Source: Rhynchopus euleeides
Lineage: Eukaryota > Euglenozoa > Diplonemea > Diplonemida > Diplonemidae
NCBI GenBank assembly: GCA_963210315.1
Contig: OY723266.1
Coordinates: 1,736,001-1,800,000, forward strand
Direction of reading: 5' to 3'
Length of the DNA: 64,000 nt
The notes under the pieces are model-generated. The model did not search any database. It was not told the DNA's origin and was given only the letters and a program-made list of their open reading frames with translations. Positions 1 through 11,103 of the stretch are shown here, piece by piece (positions within the stretch are counted from its first letter, which is position 1; every line of letters starts with the position of its first letter). The position numbers and the translations under genes are program-made.

Positions 1-293
1 TGCTCCTCTGGGCTGGGCGTGTACTGCTTTGTGTACTCCCTCTACTTCGCGAGCACCAGGCTCCAGCTTGCTCCTCTGTCATGGGTCATGTTCGTGCTTA
101 TCTCGATCATCGTGTGCACGACGCTGTCGCTTGTCACCAGCACCATCGGTATGACTGTCCCAGCTGTTTGTGATGTGTGTTGCAGGTTATCTGATCTCGA
201 AGTGCGGCTGCCACACACGTTGACCCACCAACAGGTTTCTACACCGCATGGACTTTCACGACGCGCATCTACAACGCGATCAAGATTGAGTAA
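1..293 (+). CDS. TM9SF/nonaspanin (EMP70) family membrane protein, C-terminal part
   Basis: This is the 3' end of a gene that starts before the window. Frame 1 reads hydrophobic segments (VYCFVYSLYF, then WVMFVLISIIVCTTLSLV) and the family-typical STIG, then an intron at 149-234 (GTATG...ACAG). Splicing after the G of ATCG restores the frame and gives GFYTAWTFTTRIYNAIKIE before TAA at 291-293. The pattern of a last membrane segment, TIGF, aromatic residues, IY and then K-I-D/E at the very end is characteristic of nonaspanins, multispanning proteins of Golgi and endosomes. The terminal K-x-D/E motif is known in this family to retain the protein in Golgi through coatomer. An earlier AG (ttgcag, near 184) would put a stop codon in the next exon, so I prefer the acceptor at 233-234. 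The N-terminal lumenal domain lies outside the window. Confidence 0.75.
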
Positions 294-918
294 CCAGTAT
301 ATCCCCGCCCCCGGATGACCGGGAGTGAGGAAGGGGGGATTTGGGGCAGTGGGTGCCTGTCGTAGGAAGGAGTAAAGGAAGCAAAAAAAACCAGGGGGGG
401 TGTAAGTTTAAAACCTTGAATAACTGGCATTTTTTTGAACGATATTTTCCCACCACCCTACCCCCCCTCCCCACCGCCTCCGCCTCCGCCCGCACCTGTT
501 CCCTACACCTTTTCGCGCAACACATTTGTTTCTTTTGCAAAGGTTATGCAAAGTGTGCATCACGGAATACATGGGGACGTTTTCGCACAAACAGACAAAG
601 GCGGGAGGGGCGTGGGCGGTGGTGGTGGTGGTGGTAGGGGTGCTGCGGACGAGGGCAAACCCTGACCCGCTCTCGCAAAAGAAACCTTGCCTGGTCTCCC
701 TCCCACACACCCACCCCGCCCCGCCCCTCTACCCGACCTGCTTCCGGTGCTGCGTAGAGCTATGTGGCGAGGGGATCGGATTCGTGATTTGGCACAACCA
801 CCACGCAAAATCAGCTTGGGAGGGGGGGGGGGGGTGATGCGACTAGTAGGGGCCGCTTTTTTCGGAAGGGATGTCAGGTTGGTAGAGTTTCGCTCCCCCC
901 CGCCCCCCCCCCCCCCCC
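294..918. other. Intergenic: simple-sequence-rich 3' flank of the TM9SF gene
   Basis: No coding region is recognisable. It contains purine runs just after the stop codon, C-rich stretches (456-490), a GGT microsatellite near 617-640, a G run at 822-834 and a C tract (898-918) that ends at the TA where element A is inserted. Confidence 0.5.
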
Positions 919-920
919 TA

Positions 921-2509
921 GGCATACAGTGCAAACGATAATTATTATCGCATACGATAATTATTATCGTATTCCCATTATCGTATATTATCGTATACGA
1001 TAATATACGATAATGGTGCGATAATTTTTTGAGATTTTCGGAAAACCAGAAATCAGCCCAGAGCACATTGAAAAAGTGGTAAAAGTGGAGCCGGAAGCTG
1101 CCATTTTTGCTTCTTTGAATTATTGGTGACGGGGGGCTTCACTCAGAAGTGTAGAATGTCCCTCACAAATGGGTAGCAGAGACACAACACACATAGTGCC
1201 ATGACATGCACATCACTATGTCTGTCTGAAGAAGTTTCAGGCACAGTGGGGCGGAGAGGACTCTGGGGATTGGGCAGTGGCCGTTCCACATGCCCTTCCC
1301 CTCGTGACTTACACCCTGTCGCCACCCCACTTCATGGAAAACATGACTACGCAGCAACAGGGTCATACTTGCGGCGGTATGCAACCACCAGTACAGCCTG
1401 TTGCGGGTTCGCAAAGCCGACTGGTACGCTTGCCGTCGGGACCCAGATACTGAGGACACCCCTGTGAGAACACTGAGGGAAGACGTTGGGCTAGCCTAGT
1501 TGAAGCAGGTGTCGGGGTGACCGAGACAGAGCACCCTGCCCAGAACATGAACAAGAAAGACTGTTCGACTGATGGGGAAGAACCTGATAGGCAGGTGTGG
1601 TCTTCGGTGCAATGTTTGGAGAGATCAGGAGATTTCTCTTCAAGGCTACCACTTATGTTGGACTTGGCCTTCGCTCCCGTGAGCAGTGAAAAAGTGAGGA
1701 ACACCGTTCTTCCCCTCTGACTGACGACCAGTGATGACATAGCGAAGGACCTTGAATGGGGTTTGAACCCGAGAGAGGCAATACTCAATCAAAGGTATTC
1801 TTCAGGACCTGGCACGGAACGGGCGATACGAACGCTCCCACCGTGCGCACGGACCTGTCTGCAACTCTACAAGGAACCACGGGGTGGCGCGCGCACATCA
1901 CCTCGGAGGCCTCAAGGAGCCTGCCTGACCTGCACGACTCCGCTGCGCTACAAGGCGGAGCTCGGGCGCCATCCTCACCGACAGCAAGGCAAGGGGTGAT
2001 GATCATCTGGAGACACCTGAGCCCATGCAGGATTGGAGAGACGCGATCCACCTGAGGGAGACCACCATCCACCTCCTTCGGACAGACCACACAGCCTTGT
2101 CGATGACCACAGCAGCCCGGACACAGACCAGTACGCGTACCCTGCCTGCAGCACCGGACCCCACAGGCTCATCTTACCCTTCCTGGGGCTGGGAGAATGG
2201 TAGTGATCTCTATTTTGTGGCTGATTGTGGCCCTTGGCGGGGTTTGGTGGCGTTTGGCGGTGGTAAACTGGAGATTTCGGTGATTGGTTTCGGGCAAAAT
2301 CAGGTGGGTATCGCATACGATAATGGGATTATCGTATGTTATCGCATACGATAATAATTATCGTATCCGGTCGTATACGATAATGGGATTATCGCATCAT
2401 ACGATAATGGATTATCGTATGCGATAATAAATTATCGTATGCGATAATTTTCTGAAAATTATCGTATCTGGTATATGTGCGATAATAATTATCGTTTGCA
2501 CTGTATGCC
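921..2509. mobile_element. Element A: TA-flanked inverted-repeat element with CGATAAT palindrome arrays
   Basis: The first and last 30 bp (921-950 and 2480-2509) are perfect inverted repeats starting GGCATACAGTGCAAACGATA, and both ends are flanked by TA (919-920, 2510-2511). Next to each terminus is a cluster of short palindromic words built from ATTATCG and CGATAAT (about 937-1025 and 2310-2498). The 1.25-kb interior between them has no recognisable gene. A TA target duplication is the hallmark of Tc1/mariner-type transposition, so this is best read as a non-autonomous DNA transposon mobilised in trans. The left TA abuts a C tract; the right TA is shared with element B1. Confidence 0.8.
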
Positions 2510-2511
2510 TA

Positions 2512-3659
2512 GGGGGGGTCAAATGGGGGTGACAAACACGATTTTTCAAAAAACCGGCGCAGAGGCCCCAAAGCCCCCGTAAACCCTCCAAACCCCCCCA
2601 GATCGGTCCGGAAACCCATCGAACCCCACTTTTCCACCATTCCGGGCACCTCAGGTGCCCGAATTGGGGTACCTAAATTTTGTGCCACCGTTTGGTACCG
2701 GACAGTGCCACTGTGTGGGAGGTTGGAAAAGAAAATGCCCCAACACACCACATCTGAGGGTTGCAATGCATGTTGCTTGCCAACCACGTCATCCGGTGGG
2801 TGTCAGGCGCTATGTAGGTGGCATGAGCCAGGTCTTCGATGTGTTCTGGCTTGTATATGTACCTCCCTGCCTGCGGCACAGGCACTGCCTTTGTCCCCCA
2901 CACCAGCCACAGAGAGCGTATTGTACTCGGTCCACGGTTGCTGATTCATTGTGATGCGTTGTATCCTCGAGTGAACGTCACACACTAGTGGCACCACCAC
3001 CCGCCATCCGAGAGCTGTATTGACTTTGCGCCCTTCCGTTGCATTCACCTCGCCACGCATATTGCACCGTTCAGTACCAGTGCTCTTGGGCCAGGCAAAG
3101 TAGACCGCAGCAACTACCAATTCTGGCACAATGGGTACCACGACAGCGCACTTCGTGTGTTCCCGGAATGTACAGCTCGTGTTGCAACAGTCGTTGTCAA
3201 CACATCCCGGTTGTGGAGCACTGCTGCACAGGAATCACACGACCATCTGGACTTGTTCCGTACCTACAGGCAGCCTCCCGGTGCATGGTGGCAGGGAGGT
3301 ACATATACAAGCCAGAACTCATCGAAGACCTGGCTAATGCCACCTACATAGCGCCTGACACCCACCGGATGACGTGGTTGGCAAGCAACATGCATTGCAA
3401 CCCTCAGATGTGGTGTGTTGGGGCATTTTCTTTTCCAACCTCCCACACAGTGGCACTGTCCGGTACCAAACGGTGGCACAAAATTTAGGTACCCCAATTC
3501 GGGCACCTGAGGTGCCCGGAATGGTGGAAAAGTGGGGTTCGATGGGTTTCCGGACCGATCTGGGGGGGTTTGGAGGGTTTACGGGGGCTTTGGGGCCTCT
3601 GCGCCGGTTTTTTGAAAAATCGTGTTTGTCCACGTAAAAGGGTGGCATTTGACCCTCCC
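2512..3659. mobile_element. Element B, copy 1: TA-flanked foldback element with ~360-bp inverted repeats
   Basis: It is bounded by TA at 2510-2511 and 3660-3661. The left arm (2512-2871) and right arm (3290-3659) are inverted copies that begin GGGGGGGTCAAATG and GGGAGGGTCAAATG and differ mainly by a small indel near the outer end. The unique centre is about 420 bp. An inverted, nearly identical copy of the same 1148-bp length lies at 50149-51296. A 149-codon open frame (3039-3488) is present in both copies but runs straight through the right arm and resembles nothing known, so I treat the element as non-coding. It follows element A directly, sharing its TA, and is followed by a C tract. Confidence 0.85.
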
Positions 3660-3661
3660 TA

Positions 3662-4555
3662 CCCCCCCCCCCCCCCGCCCCCAAGTGAAGTCAGACATCT
3701 CTGGTTTTCCTTTTTTTTCTTCTTCTACTTCACTATGCCCCCCCACCCCCACCCCACCCGACCTCGCTCAGGACCGGCGAGCGCCAGCGCTCCTCCGTGC
3801 ATTGTCAGGTCCAGTGGAGGGTTTTAGGCTTTCTGGACCCCTTCCACCCTCCTTCTACATCTCTCCCGCCCCCTCTCCCCCCTCCCCCCAGATGCATCAC
3901 GGGCTAGTCAGGTGGGGTCGACTTGTCGGGATGGCGGGTGACAATACGACAGGTGGCACCTGTCGTTTCACCCGTCGTAATATCGACAAGCCGTTGGGTC
4001 GACGAGTCCGTGATGTGTTCGGAAGAAGGTATCCCAGTTTCTGTCACACTGCGCTGCACTCTTCAAAGAAATAAGGAGAACAAAAAAATGTTTCGCTGCC
4101 AAAAAACCTCTCCCTCGCTTGGGAGGATATTTTTCTTTTGGTCACGCGTCGACGCTTTCCACAGCCCTCCTCCCGCCTGTGTGAAGGTGGGTCGGGGGGG
4201 TGAGCCCCTGGCACGCGATGCTTCCCCCCCCCCCCCCCCCCCCACACACGAGAGAACAAACAAACCAACATGCTCAAAACCCACCTCGCAAACCCGCAAT
4301 TCGGGCTGCGGCTGTGGTGCCAGAGAATAGATTTGCCCGATTTATTACTTCGCCCCCGATATCCAGATAACGGGGTGGCCTTTTTGGAAGACGACTCACC
4401 CCCTGTTGAACCCCCCCTCCGGTCCCCCCCAGCCCACCCTGTTTAGCATATCTGAGCAGGTGAACACGTGACCCGCCTATCTGCCACACACCGCCACTGC
4501 CCAGTCCGCTACGCTTCAGATGCACTCTCTCCTGCCAAGAGCCGGGGGGGGGGGG
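3662..4555. other. Intergenic stretch between elements B1 and H
   Basis: No gene is recognisable. It starts with a C tract, contains the hairpin at 3917-4003, a C tract at 4224-4243, and ends in a G tract (about 4544-4555) that abuts the TA of element H. Confidence 0.4.
3917..4003. repeat. Imperfect ~87-nt hairpin
   Basis: Nested complementary blocks are visible: GTCGAC at both ends, TTGTCG with CGACAA, CGGGTGA with TCACCCG, and a nearly perfect core CGACAGGTG/CACCTGTCG. An RNA copy could fold into a long interrupted stem. Function unknown. Confidence 0.5.
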
Positions 4556-4577
4556 TAGGCCATTGTTGTTAGCCCCC

Positions 4578-4695
4578 ATTTAAAACTTTACGTTTTAAAC
4601 GTTTTAAACGTTTTAAACGTTTTAAATGTTTTAAATGTTTTAAATTAAAACGCGTTTTAAATTAATTTAAAACGGAGTTTAAAACGGGGGTTAAA
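4578..4695. repeat. GTTTAAAC-type palindrome array, left arm of element H
   Basis: About ten tandem or overlapping copies of TTTTAAACG/GTTTTAAA words are visible, each centred on the palindrome TTTAAA. A matching cluster lies at the other end of the element. Confidence 0.8.
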
Positions 4696-6185
4696 ACAGG
4701 GCGTTTCTGTGGTGTTTTCACACCAAAAAAAAAATTTCGGCCAAAAAAAATTTCCATGCCCCCTGAGGCCCCCCAGCTCATATTCTGGGTGATTATTCCT
4801 GCATTCCTGTCACAGCGGACACATTATTGGTGGAAAATAGGTGGCACTGACGTTGTGGTGAGGGTTGCATCAATCGCACCGGCATCAGTTGGCACACCCC
4901 CTCCGTTGTTCTCAGGAATAATGCAGTTTGACATCAGCATATTTCTGGAGTGTCGAATCTTCATCTTGCATCACTCGATGTGCACCCTTTTGAGCTGAAT
5001 CCATGATACAAAGTCGCAGGTTGAAGGCCGATCACCATGATGGGGGTGGCAATGGACCCAGCGAACTCCACCAGCTCCTTCGACAGTCCTGGAAGCACCT
5101 TCTGGAAAAGTTGCACAGTTCCAGTTGCCACCTGGAGCCTACCTTTGGCCTGCCCCTCTTTGAGAGGAGCATATCTGTATTCTCTTTACTCTCCTATGGA
5201 CGCCCGACTTCTCTGATCGAGAGAAGCCTACAAAAGGCGTAACCATCCTCGTCATGTATTCTTTGCCTCCAACTTTCACTTTTACAGAACGGATCCCGAT
5301 GAACTCCAAACAGGAAGTGCAGCCAGCTTCATCACGGCTGTGTTCAACAAGACAGCCAGGTGATGTTGTTGCTGTCAGAACGATGGTTGCAGCACTCGGC
5401 TGCGCCCCACCTGGGGTTGCTCTGGCTGTTGCCAAGCTAGTGTTTGGGACAATTATTGATCACCTAGCCATTCTCTCGGCACCCTAATGATCGTGGGTAG
5501 GCAGCAGGAACCTGCACTCTGGGGGGACGTCATCGGTGAGTTTCTTTGAAGAAATCCGGCGGCTACCGCTGGAGTTAAGGTCCGAAGGGGTCAGTACCAC
5601 GGGCGCCACACCGCTCGTGTTGGGCATCGGGTTTCGGTGAAGGCGGGGGCGCTGAGAAAGCGACATGTACGTAACAAGCAATGATCAACCATACACCAGC
5701 AAGTCAAACAGGCACCACCGTTGGATCGTTCGTGCACCCGAGTCTGTACTGTACCATCCTGAATCTTTTCTGGGTGATTGTCAACGATGAGGGCATGAGC
5801 TTGCGTCAGGGTGAGCAGAGGAACGGGTTGAGGCCAGGGTGAATGGAGGGTGAAAAGTAGCCCACTTCACCAGGAGGCGAATTTTCGCAGAAAGCCCTGC
5901 CACACAGCTGTGTTTGCCTGATCATGCTCAAAAGGCCTGCAATAGGCTATTTCACACAGGGAATTTGTTCACCCATTTGGGACCCCCAGGGAGCCTCAAA
6001 ATTGGATTTTTTTGCCGAAGATGGCCTCAGATGGCCCAAAACGATCAATTTTGGGTTCCAGAAAAAAAAGTCGAAAAGTCTCCCCCTATATTTTGCAGGG
6101 TTTTTTGCCGTTTTAAACCCCGTTTTAAATAATTTAAAACGGCGTTTTAAACTTTAAAACGTTTAAAACGTTTAAAACATGGTTT

Positions 6186-6355
6186 CACAGAATTCTGACA
6201 GAAAAATGCCCAGAATTTCCAGATTTTTAAATTCTGCAGAATCTGAGAAATTCTGTAGAATTCTGCAGATTCTGAGAATTCTGACAGAATTCTGCAGAAT
6301 TCTGTCAGATTCTGGGGAATTCTGAGAATTCTGGGAGAATTCTGAGAATTCTGCC
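6186..6355. repeat. CAGAATTCTG palindrome array, left arm of H'
   Basis: GAATTC-centred words (AGAATTCTG, CAGAATTCTG) recur every 10-25 bp. The same word, in more degenerate form with CAGATTTT, fills the right arm at 8890-9415. Confidence 0.8.
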
Positions 6356-8889
6356 AGTGGGGCTTGTGGCCAACTAGCAGCAGCCTGGTATGACAGGGTA
6401 GTCATACACAGGCTATGTACAGGGTCGGCCTCGTCCTGGACCAGTCGTAGGCTTATGCTACTGTTGGTTCTCAGGACTGGCCACCACTGCGCGGGTCAAA
6501 TTTTTGGAAAGGGGGCCTTGACCAAAGGCAAACAGTTTTTGAGTTCTTGCACCACTTCATCTCGGGACTACTCTGATTGGATTCCTCGGATTCGTCGACA
6601 CACTGTTTCAGAACTGTGCACTTCTCCATCCACACCGGCATCGGGTCACCCGCTGAATGCCGTGAGGGCCGAAGCCCAGGGTCAGATTTCGGTACAAGGC
6701 GATTAACAGGTCGTTGAGAGGTTCGCAAGTTTAAATGTACCTACAAAAGCTTCATGTACCCATGATAGGGATTTAGTCATTGCTATAGGTGAAGATCAGA
6801 GCCCAGGCGGGATGTAAGACAGGGTGTCGCAGATGCAACAATGTCTCCAGAGCCACTTTGTATGCCTTTGTTCGGGATGCCCCTTCACCTGTCGCGCTTA
6901 GGTTCCGTCCAAGTTCGCCGATTCCAGTGCTTCAAGAGAGCACACAGTTCCTTCCCAGTAGTCTTCATCCTCGGTTCCGAATCATCGCAGTCCCTCGAAT
7001 CCATGGTGCAGAACTAAATTCTCGAAAGGTGGTCAATGTTTTGAAAGGGGCCCGTGACCAGCGGAAATTGGAATTTTTGACCCAAACCTGCAAGTGTACT
7101 GTTGTTTAACGTTGTCCAAAGCCCCTTGCGGTGTGACAGTACATTCGTTATGTGAATATCTGTCACATGGCTATGGCAACACAGACACAGGCAAGCTGGG
7201 GAGGCGTCGCGTCCGTCGAAAAGATCATTTCTGCACAACTACCGGCATCGCAGCTACGGTAGAAGTGACTGACCCTGTTCTTGTAATCTTGACGCTGGAA
7301 AATTCCATTCGGAAATACCAAACACATCCACTGAAAGTGGATGGAATGGGCGTCAAGACCGTGATTTTTGGGGGAGTGTACTGCCCTGTATCGTGAACCC
7401 GCTGAGGGTACAAAATACAGAACAGGTGCAGCACAACACAGGCAGGCAGGCAGGAAACAATGGGTGCAGGTCAGACAAAATGTTCGGTGTCAATCGGCTT
7501 GGTTTGATTTGTAGGGATGATGCGGAACACACAACCCGCACCCAACCTCCAGATTCAGCCACTGTACCCATTTTCACCAGTTATATCCGCTCACTCAGAG
7601 CAAAACCGAAAAATACTACGAGAAACACTTGGCCTCGATGCTGTGAGTGTTGCATTGGACGTTTCAAAGACAAGTCGTTGTGTGTGCGCCAAACCCGGAT
7701 GAACAAACCTCACGTGGTTTGGCTGATGAAGGTTGGTGTGAATGTGCGCACAGTCATAACAACAAGGCAAGGTAGATTGTGTTTGTCACCCAAAGCGCTG
7801 CCAACTATCTTTTTCACTGTGGGGGTCTTCGCTACGGGATGGTCGTCAGTGCACCTTGGTGTATTTGCTGTTGAAATAGTGAAAACTGACGAAGATTGAC
7901 GAAGAATAACGACCAGCGAAGACCCCCTGTGACAACCTTCTTGTTGTGTGTGGTTTTGTCCCCCAAAAAGAGAACTCGTCCAGCCAGTGGGTCGTAACAA
8001 GCGACACTCACACCTTCCCATTTTGTAAGTTCGGCGTAGCCAACTCAGGAAACTTTTCACTGTGCGGATCCTTGCGAACACTTCTCACGCCCGGCAGGCT
8101 GGTGGGGTGTTCTGCGTTCGAAGAAGTTCGACTGTCGTTGCACCGTCACACCCCACTCACCCATCCCACCCCGCCACCAGAGATCACACTCCAGAAGATG
8201 GGTTGTTCATTTGCGGTGGTTTAAAGATCAACCTCACAGGGGTGAACAACAGGGTGAACAAGGCACGGGTTTTAGTCTGATGACACACTGCAACCTCAAG
8301 GTGACTGGCGACACCTCTCCCACAGTCTGCGGCACGCTGCCGTGGCAACAAGGCTTCCTGACATGGGAGATCGCTGCGTGGATCAACGTGGCACCACCCG
8401 TGTGCTCGGCAGGTTGTTTCGGCACCTGTTTTCTCCGTGTTATGCTTTTCGTGAGCGTGTCAGGGATGTTGGCACACGCTGGGGAGGGTTCACATGATGA
8501 CATAACGTACATCAGAAGCACACACCCACGTGGCGCTGTCCTTGGCAGGACTTTGAAGTGCCGCCTTGATATCCTTGTTGGATAGAACCCTCATATCACA
8601 CCCTCACTCAGCTGACGAAAACCTAGGAAAAAACGAGTGTAGGATAGCGGGCCCGGTTACTCACGGTATGGACCCTCGGGGCCAGGCTGCGATACCAGCA
8701 CGCGAACCCAAATTGCACTGCGAAAACCTGAGATTTCTGGCTGATTTGGCCATGTACCCAGGTCCTCAGCAGGAGCTAGATATTCGCGGGCCCATTTTAG
8801 GGCAACGAATGGGCTCAAAATTCATAAATTCCTTTGAAAACGGGCCCAAATGTCCAAAATAGCCCCCCCCCCCAAAAAAAAATTCGAAA

Positions 8890-9415
8890 AGGTCCCCCCC
8901 GCAGAATTTCTCAGAATTTTCCAGATTTCTCAGATTTTCCAGAATTTTCCGGATTTTCTCAGATTTCTCAGATTTTGGCATTCTGGCCCAGATTTTTTGC
9001 AGAAATATTTCGATGAGCCATTTTAGGGCTCAAAATGGGCTCAAAATTCAAAAATTCCTTTGAAAATGGGTCCAAATGTCCAAAATAGGCCCACCCCAAA
9101 AAAAAATTCGAAAAGGTCCCCCCCACAGATTTTCCAGATTTCTGACAGAATTTCTCAGATTTTTCCAGATTTCTCAGATTTTCCAGAATTCTGAGAATTC
9201 TGGAAAAATCTGGAAAAATCTGTCCAGAATCTGGCCAGATTTTTTCCAGAATTCTCAGATTTTTCCAGATTTCTCAGATTTTCCAGAATTCTGAAAATTC
9301 TGGAAAAATCTGCCCAGAATCTGGACAGATTTTCTCAGATTTTGAAAATTCTGAAAAATCTGAAATCCCCAGAATCTGCCAGAATCTGTGAAATTCTGGC
9401 AGAATTCTGTCAAAC
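8890..9415. repeat. CAGAATTCTG / CAGATTTT array, right arm of H'
   Basis: Dense short repeats of TTTCCAGATTT, TTCTCAGATTT and GAATTCTG occupy about 520 bp. They include a second copy of a unit with GGGCTCAAAATTCA and AAAAAAATTCGAAAAGGTCC (copies near 8815-8900 and 9030-9120). Confidence 0.75.
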
Positions 9416-9459
9416 CATGTTAAAATGTTTAAAACTCGGTTTCTAACAACACTGGGGTA

Positions 9460-11086
9460 GGCCCTTGCACGGTCCTTTAAATCTCTGTTTAGGGCTGTCA
9501 CAAACACGATTTTTTGGATTTTGGGCCAAAAACACCACCAAAATGGGCGTACCTGGCCAAAAATCGAGTGGGGGATCACTGAAAAAATACGAGAAAATAG
9601 CGGACACCCTCGGGAAAGTCGATCCATTCGAATTATTTGGCAATTTTTCCTGAAAAACCCCCGAAAAAGTGTAACGCTCGTGTAACGCTCTTGGGCCGAT
9701 TTGTAACGGTCCAAAAATACCACTTCCAAAAGGCAGAGAAGGCCTCTAAGCACCCCAAAACCACACAGATACCCCTCGGGGTAGGTTCCTGGGTGGTTTC
9801 TAGTGGTTTTGAGGGCCTCATGGTACCCAGAGGCGGTCTGAAAGAGGTTTCTCGTGGAAAATTTTGATACTTTCCCGGGAAAACCCTTATTTTTGGGAGC
9901 TGAAATCTGCACGAAATCCCCAAACTATCACCCAAAATCGTCACCAAAGTGAAGAATTCACCCCGGAAGTGATTCCGGCAGACCAAAATGGGTGGAGTAC
10001 CCTGTTTTCGGGTCAAAAATGCTGATTTTTTCAATGATATCCGCCCATGCCATGGTCTGTAACAGTAGTGTAACAGTAGACCCCACATTTTGGGCCGTTT
10101 TGGACCAGTTCTGGGCAACCACTTTCAAAGGCGGAGAAGGCCTCTAAACACCCCACAACCACACAGCTACCCCCTGAGGTAGGTTCCTGGGTGGTTTTTA
10201 GTGGTTTTGGTGGCCTTGTGACGCCCAGAGGCGGTCTGAAAGAGGGTTCTCATGGGAGACCCGCCATAACCCCACTAATCCCTTGTTTTTAGGGGGTGTG
10301 ACCAGGGTGGGCATGAATCACCCAAAATCTCAGTCAAAATCGTCACCAAAGTGAAAAATTCCGCTCGCAATTGATTCCGGGAGCCCAAATTGGGCGGAGT
10401 ACCCTGTTTTCGGGTCAAACCGACGGAATATTTCAGTGGTATCCACATATGTAAATGGTCAGTAACAGTCGCGTAACAGTAGCCCCCCTAGCATATACCG
10501 ACAAAGTGGGCACACACTATGAGATGAACATGGCATCAGGTGCAGTGCCCGCAGAAGAGACCCATGTGTGACACCGGTGTGTCTGTCGGACGAAGAGGGG
10601 CTGGGAGAAGGCGGCAAACAGCAGGGTGACGATGGCAGAGCAAAACTCTGGAACGAGAAAACGGGCTCGCACAAGCACACTCAACTGCAGCCGAGATCCG
10701 ACACCCGGGCAGACAGTCTGGCAGAATTCAATGTTGTCAGACTCAAGAATCGCCAAGAAGGGATTCTGAATCCCTTCACAAGGAATGAACTCCAGGAATT
10801 TGCAGCAGAACTAGGTGCTGAGGTACCAACCATACTCAAACGTGGATTTGTGAATTTCCTGGGTGATATACAGGAGAAAAGCGCCCTAAGGGAGGGGCTT
10901 TTTCCGACAAAAATACCCGAAAAACCCCCAAAAAAGCTGGAAAATTGGGGTGGAAGGGTGAGAAACAGGTGGGAGAGACCCACAAAAGTCATTTGGTGGT
11001 GTTTTGGGGGGTATTTTGGACCCAAAAATTGAAAAAATGGCCAAAAATTGGTTTTGTGACAGAAAATCGGGGGCTATGCAAGGGCC
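9460..11086. mobile_element. Element F, copy 1: TA-flanked element with two internal ~400-bp tandem units
   Basis: It is flanked by TA at 9458-9459 and 11087-11088, with short terminal inverted repeats GGCCCTTGCA. Inside are two related units of about 400 bp (about 9685-10085 and 10086-10489), each running from a GAGAAGGCCTCTAA stretch through AGGTTCCTGGGTGGTTT and ACCCTGTTTTCGGGTC to CAGTAACAGT-like words. A non-repeated part follows (10490-11030). A second copy at 32163-33790 is nearly identical over its whole length. No transposase is encoded, so it is presumably non-autonomous. Its left TA is shared with element H and its right TA abuts a 13-G tract. Confidence 0.85.
10568..10900 (+). pseudogene. 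ORF remnant in element F1, possibly captured host coding sequence
   Basis: An open frame of about 110 codons includes a protein-like stretch (AEFNVVRLKNRQEGIL, then RNELQEFAAELGAEVPTILK) with balanced composition, unlike the surrounding repeats. In copy F2 the same stretch is conserved but is interrupted upstream by TAG (CTGTAG where F1 has CTGTCG) and ends in TAA after the conserved block. I do not recognise the family. It may be a fragment of a gene carried by the element or chance; no function is claimed. Confidence 0.25.
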
Positions 11087-11103
11087 TAGGGGGGGGGGGG
11101 GTA

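Larger units (their letters stand above)
6178..9419. mobile_element. Element H': nested inverted-repeat element with CAGAATTCTG arrays
   Basis: Its ends are CATGGTTTCACAGAATTCTG at the left and, read in reverse complement, CATGGTTTGACAGAATTCTG at the right (19 of 20 identical). It sits inside the GTTTAAAC array of element H with TTAAAA on both sides (6172-6177, 9420-9425), a possible 6-bp target duplication, although the AT-rich host repeat makes that uncertain. Arrays of AGAATTCTG words fill 6186-6355 and 8890-9415. Within the right array, a unit of about 200 bp is duplicated (from about 8800 and about 9010). The 2.4-kb interior shows no recognisable gene. Confidence 0.65.
4558..9457. mobile_element. 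Element H: TA-flanked element with GTTTAAAC arrays, interrupted by H'
   Basis: It is flanked by TA at 4556-4557 and 9458-9459. The ends match imperfectly as inverted repeats: left GGCCATTGTTGTTAG, right (reverse complement) CCCCAGTGTTGTTAG, followed on both sides by TTTAAAAC-type sequence. Arrays of GTTTTAAACG/GTTTAAAC words occur at about 4578-4695 and 6109-6177, with the remainder at 9420-9437 beyond the nested insert. Removing H' (6178-9419) leaves about 1.66 kb, similar in size to elements A and F. The interior (4756-6050) has no recognisable gene. The right TA is shared with element F1. Confidence 0.65.

Noticed and set aside
1755..1770. B-box-like GGTTTGAACCC (possible tRNA)
   Set aside because: No A box, acceptor stem or cloverleaf pairing could be found around it; it is a small palindrome inside element A.
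3039..3488. 149-codon frame in element B (also at 50320-50769, minus strand)
   Set aside because: It is present in both copies only because they are nearly identical. It crosses from the centre into the inverted-repeat arm and has no recognisable domain.
3998..4030. Hammerhead-ribozyme-like string GACGAGTCCGTGA
   Set aside because: It recalls the CTGATGAG-TCC-GTGA core, but the conserved T of CTGANGA is missing, stem II does not close and no correctly placed GAAA follows.
9274..10118. Minus-strand frames of 161-212 codons in element F1 (and homologous frames in F2)
   Set aside because: They follow repeat sequence in two overlapping frames, differ between the two copies, and lack any domain.
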